The notes under the pieces are model-generated. The model ran no database searches. It saw only the letters and a program-made list of their open reading frames with translations, and had not been told where the DNA came from. The position numbers were made by a program, and so were the translations under genes. A DNA stretch of 64,000 nucleotides from positions 480,932 to 544,931 of the forward strand of contig NW_019775591.1 in NCBI RefSeq assembly GCF_001039355.2. The letters run 5' to 3'. This DNA is from Lingula anatina. Taxonomy: Eukaryota; Brachiopoda; Lingulata; Lingulida; Lingulidae. Within the stretch, counting starts at the first letter, position 1. Each line of letters begins with the position of its first letter. Positions 63,625-64,000 of the stretch are shown in pieces.

Positions 63625-64000
63625 TACGCAATCGATTTCAAGAGAAATGCAAAAATGTAACATATGTTTTCTCTGTACACAGGAGTTATGCGCATATTCT
63701 GCGGGCTGGTTGTAAAGGAGTTCAAGCCCTAACAATGTGAACATACATGTACATGTATCTGGGGCAAACTAGTGACAGTTAAGCCAAGTCTTGATGGCTT
63801 CTGCTGAAAAATTATTGGAATTCATCATTGTTTGTTGATGTTGTGATTCAATCGTGATATTTCGAGGTGAAATCTTTTATGTAGAGAGTGAATTACAAAA
63901 ATACAAGAAATAAGGGTACAAGTTTATAAATTGAGTAATATAATGAATTAGTTCCCCAAACGTTTTTGTAATATAGTTTTACTACCAGTGTCTTAAATTG
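63625..64000. repeat. Dispersed noncoding repeat R, copy 5 (runs off right edge)
   Basis: Near-identical to 61570-61925, so a recent local duplication. Confidence 0.85.

Overview
This is a stretch of animal nuclear DNA, AT-rich and full of introns, microsatellites and miniature inverted-repeat transposons. Gene content (SRCR protein, SLC22 transporter, secreted TSP1 proteins with phase-1 exon modules) and the decayed non-LTR retroelements point to an invertebrate, most likely a heterozygous marine one; I cannot name the species. Six isolated n characters (15310, 34277, 42251, 47967, 52178, 56264) look like contig joins. At several of them the end of one contig repeats the start of the next, so some apparent duplications may be two alleles laid end to end.

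Layout. All cellular genes recognised are on the minus strand. (1) 128-1121: 5' end of a secreted SRCR-domain gene that runs off the left edge. (2) 3963-9112: an SLC22-type organic ion transporter with nine recognisable exons, an in-frame TGA in the last exon and one expected exon not found, so possibly a pseudogene or null allele. (3) 9113-14454: MITEs and unassigned sequence. (4) 14455-24660: a 15-exon gene for a secreted protein of 655 residues; every splice phase agrees and the total is 1968 bp. It has a signal peptide, a novel Cys-rich N-terminal region of about 360 residues, three TSP1 modules and a conserved C-terminal Cys-rich tail. (5) 24.7-36.9 kb: repeats, a CR1-like fragment and long duplicated noncoding blocks. 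(6) 36986-46251: a paralogue that keeps the signal peptide, the last TSP1 and the tail, has lost the whole N-terminal region, and carries an array of 171-bp phase-1 TSP1 exons. (7) 47968-51858: a further partial copy of its 5' half. (8) 51.5-56.3 kb: a roughly 1.4-kb tandem repeat. (9) 56.7-59.7 kb: a decayed APE-type non-LTR retrotransposon on the plus strand, then duplicated noncoding blocks to the end.

The most striking signal is the TSP1 pair. The modules are an unusual 10-cysteine TSP1 form, each encoded by one symmetric phase-1 exon whose 5' splice site is usually followed by a CT tract. Because the signal-peptide exon also ends in phase 1, removing exons 2-10 joins the leader straight to the array in frame, which explains how the second gene arose. 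As assembled it has 11 TSP1 modules; if the n-joins are allelic overlaps the true number is seven.
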